From Pseudorhodoplanes sinuspersici (lineage in GTDB: Bacteria > Pseudomonadota > Alphaproteobacteria > Rhizobiales > Xanthobacteraceae), in assembly GCF_002119765.1 (NCBI RefSeq), contig NZ_CP021112.1, forward strand, positions 5,884,501 to 5,948,500: DNA of 64,000 bases. The letters are read 5' to 3'. This document shows, one piece after another, positions 61,890 to 64,000 of this stretch. Each line of letters begins with the position of its first letter. The first letter of the stretch is position 1. A program made the position numbers and the translations under genes. The notes under the pieces are model-generated. The model was not told the DNA's origin. It made no database searches and saw only the letters and a program-made list of their open reading frames with translations.

Positions 61890-62852
61890 TCACTCGCCCT
61901 TCCAGATGCCGATCTCTTTGTAGTAGCGGATCGCTCCGGGATGATACGCCACGTGCTGCTGCTGGACGGCGAGGTTGCCCGGGTTCATCGCATTGAAGGA
62001 CGGATGCGCCGCGACCAGGGCCGCCTTGTTCTCGTGGATCGCTTTGACGGTCTCGTAGACCGTCTCCTCGTCGACAGCCGAGCTGACGGCCATCGTCATC
62101 GCGTACTGCATGAGGTTAGTCTCGCCGATGACGCCATTGAGGTGCGGCAGCGGCGCCTGCGGGGCGATCGTGTATTCTGGACGGATCAAGGCCATCGCCT
62201 TCTTGGCTTCCTCAGAGTTGTCCAGGCTGATGAACTTGATGCCCACGGCCGCGTCGATTTCCGCCATTTTGGGGGCGCCGACGGCGAAGACCGTGGCGTC
62301 CAGGCGGCCGGCCTTGAAGTCATCGGCGGCGCGCAGCAGATTTGCGGTCGGCACGCCGTGAGTGTCGTCGAGCGACAGGCCGGCGGTGGCGAGGATGGCG
62401 TTCGACAGCGCGATGCCCTGTGGGAAGCCCTGCCATCCAGTCGGGAAGCGCTTGCCTTTCAGCTCGGCGATAGTGTTGATGCCGGAATCCTTGCGCACTA
62501 GAACGCCCACCCTGAACGGGAAGACCGTCGCAGCGAGCCGCAGCTTGTCGAGCGGCTTTCCCTTGTGCTCGTCTTTGCCGCGGACCGCGACGCCGACCTC
62601 GTCGTTTGACATGAAGGTGAAGGCCGCTTGGCCGACCTGCACGGCACCCATGGAGGCGGCCGGCGAATTGAACGTGACGACGCGCATCTGGATCCCAGCC
62701 TTGTCCTGCACGACCTTGGCGATCGCCTGGGCTTGCACGTTGTTGATAGAGCCGGGCGGCAGCGTCGAGATGCTGACGGTCTGCGCGGCGGCCGCGCCGA
62801 CAAGCATTGCCGAGGCCGTGATCGCGGCCGTGAATCGAAGTATGTTCTTCAT
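61890..62852 (-). CDS. TAXI-family TRAP solute-binding protein
   Basis: A 320-residue exported receptor. Signal peptide MKNILRFTAAITASAMLVGA with cleavage after AAAQ. The TAXI pattern is visible as ISTLPPGSINNVQAQAIAKV, PTGWQGFPQG and NLLRAADDFKAGRLDATVFA. The family delivers 2-oxoglutarate, glutamate or other small acids to fused TRAP permeases; the ligand here is unknown. Confidence 0.92.
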   Translation of the reverse strand: MKNILRFTAAITASAMLVGAAAAQTVSISTLPPGSINNVQAQAIAKVVQDKAGIQMRVVTFNSPAASMGAVQVGQAAFTFMSNDEVGVAVRGKDEHKGKPLDKLRLAATVFPFRVGVLVRKDSGINTIAELKGKRFPTGWQGFPQGIALSNAILATAGLSLDDTHGVPTANLLRAADDFKAGRLDATVFAVGAPKMAEIDAAVGIKFISLDNSEEAKKAMALIRPEYTIAPQAPLPHLNGVIGETNLMQYAMTMAVSSAVDEETVYETVKAIHENKAALVAAHPSFNAMNPGNLAVQQQHVAYHPGAIRYYKEIGIWKGE

Positions 62853-62948
62853 GCACTTCCTCCCTCTTCCCCGACTCTGCGGGGTTTGCGGTTTTCTGTC
62901 GTCCGACGCCGCGGAATTCTCCTCCCGCTGGCGTCCAACTGGATCTAT

Positions 62949-63608
62949 TCAGGCACTCTTTGCCGCCCTTGGTTGATCATCTGCACTGTTTGCCCCTTGA
63001 AGCTGTTGCACCATCGCGAAGGTGTAGATCTGCCGCGCGACCGTCTCCAGTTGAGCGGCGACCTCGTCATTGGCGGGCCTGCCGTCCTCGAACGGACGGT
63101 TCTGCGAGTTGAGTGCCGCCGCGAAAGGCGTCGGCCAGCCGCGCAGCGCGTGGACGACCGAGCGCACCTCGACAAGCGTGGTGCCGAGCGCCTGGGCGCC
63201 GAACGCAGACACGATCACGCCCACTGCGCGCCCGTCGAAATAGGCACGCTTATCGTCACGCATGTCCTCGACGTAGTCGAGTGCGTTCTTGATCACGCCC
63301 GACATCCCGCCATGGTAGGACGGCGTCGCAATGATGATGCCGTTCGCGCGGCGCAGCGACTGGATCAGCCGACGTGCCGAAGGGCTGCGGTGCTTGTCGG
63401 AAGGGTCATACATCGGCAGGTCGAGCAGCGGCCCAACGATCATCTCGGTCGTGGCTCCCATCGCCTCAATCGCGGAGAGCGTGCAGCGCAGCGCCGTTTC
63501 GGATGATGAACCGATGCGGGTGGTGCCGCCGATGCCGACAATGTGCGGCCGAAATCCGCCGAACCCATTGTGCGAACCGAAGAGACCGTTCATGTCGAGC
63601 ATTGCCAT
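62949..63608 (-). CDS. NAD(P)H-dependent FMN reductase
   Basis: A 219-residue flavodoxin-like reductase: GIGGTTRIGSSSETALR (FMN phosphate loop), ATPSYHGGMSGVIKNALDY (flavin-ring loop), then FGAQALGTTLVEV. It reduces FMN or quinones, and could supply FMNH2 to a two-component monooxygenase outside the window. It starts 3 bp after the SDR stop, so the two are co-transcribed. Confidence 0.9.
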   Translation of the reverse strand: MAMLDMNGLFGSHNGFGGFRPHIVGIGGTTRIGSSSETALRCTLSAIEAMGATTEMIVGPLLDLPMYDPSDKHRSPSARRLIQSLRRANGIIIATPSYHGGMSGVIKNALDYVEDMRDDKRAYFDGRAVGVIVSAFGAQALGTTLVEVRSVVHALRGWPTPFAAALNSQNRPFEDGRPANDEVAAQLETVARQIYTFAMVQQLQGANSADDQPRAAKSA

Positions 63609-63611
63609 CTC

Positions 63612-63998
63612 CTACTCCGCCTCGGCAATGTCTGACATGCGAGCCTTGGCGAAGGCCGCGTCGATGGCGGCATGCCGACGGTCAAGCCACATCTTCGTCT
63701 CGGGATGAGTGAAGATGTAGAAATCGCCCGCCTGGATGGCGCCGGCAACACGCTCGCCGATTTCGACTGGTTGGGTCCCGCCCTTGATCAGTTCACCCAC
63801 GAAATGGTTCTGCCGCCGTACATACGCGCCACCCATCCGCTCCGGGCGGCTGCGCTCGGAGAGGTGTATCTTCGTATCGACAGCCGCTGGAGCCAGCACG
63901 GAGACCCCAACCTGGGTGCCGGCGAGTTCGTTCTGCAAAGCTTCGCTCAGCGCGACGACGGCATATTTGGTCATCGAATAGGCGCCCGTCAGGAAATC
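63612..63998 (-). CDS. Short-chain dehydrogenase/reductase, C-terminal part (cut by window end)
   Basis: The frame is open to the right edge of the window. The visible part begins DFLTGAYSMTKYAVVALSEA with the catalytic Tyr and Lys (YSMTK, the YxxxK motif). A typical SDR C-terminus follows (LAPAAVDTKIHLSERSR). The Rossmann N-terminus with the GxxxGxG motif lies outside. It oxidises or reduces an alcohol/ketone using NAD(P). An internal ATG at 63974 is not the start. Confidence 0.88.
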   Translation of the reverse strand, partial: DFLTGAYSMTKYAVVALSEALQNELAGTQVGVSVLAPAAVDTKIHLSERSRPERMGGAYVRRQNHFVGELIKGGTQPVEIGERVAGAIQAGDFYIFTHPETKMWLDRRHAAIDAAFAKARMSDIAEAE

Positions 63999-64000
63999 CG

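Noticed and set aside
1-64000. CRISPR arrays, prophage or conjugation genes
   Set aside because: No evenly spaced repeats, integrase, capsid, relaxase or type IV secretion genes were seen; the mobile signals are IS relics and tRNA fragments only.

Overview
The window reads as an accessory, catabolism-rich stretch of an alphaproteobacterial chromosome, most likely a Hyphomicrobiales soil bacterium of the Bradyrhizobium/Rhodopseudomonas/Xanthobacteraceae type. The grounds are high GC, the gene styles (Bug and TAXI binding proteins, Cox-type molybdenum hydroxylases) and rhizobial-type intergenic palindromes. No rRNA, complete tRNA, CRISPR array, ribosomal or replication gene is present. Almost everything is transporter, regulator or catabolic enzyme, separated by decayed insertion sequences and tRNA 3'-end fragments.

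0-6 kb: the C-terminus of a LuxR-type response regulator, then a C1 module. It holds a MetF-like reductase, a LigM/Dmt-type tetrahydrofolate O-demethylase, a GntR/FCD repressor and FolD. A TGTATACA palindrome recurs upstream of metF, ligM and gntR, with a weaker copy at 4.55 kb pointing to folD. 6-11.4 kb: an IclR regulator diverges from a Bug (TctC) binding protein whose gene overlaps a 1074-residue self-sufficient reductive dehalogenase (cobalamin/4Fe-4S part fused to a flavin/2Fe-2S reductase). Together these suggest O-demethylation plus dehalogenation of a halogenated methoxy-aromatic. 11.4-13 kb is decayed: a truncated trypsin-like protease and an IS3 scrap.

13-26 kb: an operon of a 2-oxoglutarate/Fe(II) oxygenase, an alpha/beta hydrolase and a three-subunit molybdenum hydroxylase converges on a BMP-type (nucleoside-like) ABC importer with an isochorismatase-like amidase. 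A cytosine-deaminase-like amidohydrolase with altered metal-site residues follows. This looks like N-heterocycle uptake and breakdown. 26-38 kb: a Rieske oxygenase, an FAD oxidase and a NitT/TauT-type ABC importer form one operon. A divergent LysR gene precedes a second deaminase-like amidohydrolase, an AMP-forming CoA ligase, a creatininase-family amidase and an S15/CocE hydrolase. A cruciform-forming palindromic repeat lies between two of these genes.

38-40 kb: an IS630 scrap, a VOC protein and a LuxR regulator. 40.1-48.9 kb: an aldoxime-nitrile module bounded by directly repeated tRNA-Gln 3' fragments. It contains a haem aldoxime dehydratase at the end of a complete branched-chain-type ABC transporter operon, a LysR regulator and a divergent nitrilase. 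49-50.6 kb: an inactive IS3 element beside a SRAP gene remnant.

50.7-58.4 kb: a MarR regulator, a second NitT/TauT importer, a leaderless binding-protein homologue, a NicC-like flavin hydroxylase, a PuuE-like deacetylase and an acetamidase/formamidase, again pointing to N-heterocycle catabolism. 58.5-59.8 kb: a frameshifted IS630 copy, tRNA-Arg fragments and a strong terminator. 59.9-64 kb: a TAXI-TRAP transporter pair, an FMN reductase and the C-terminal part of an SDR dehydrogenase cut by the window edge.
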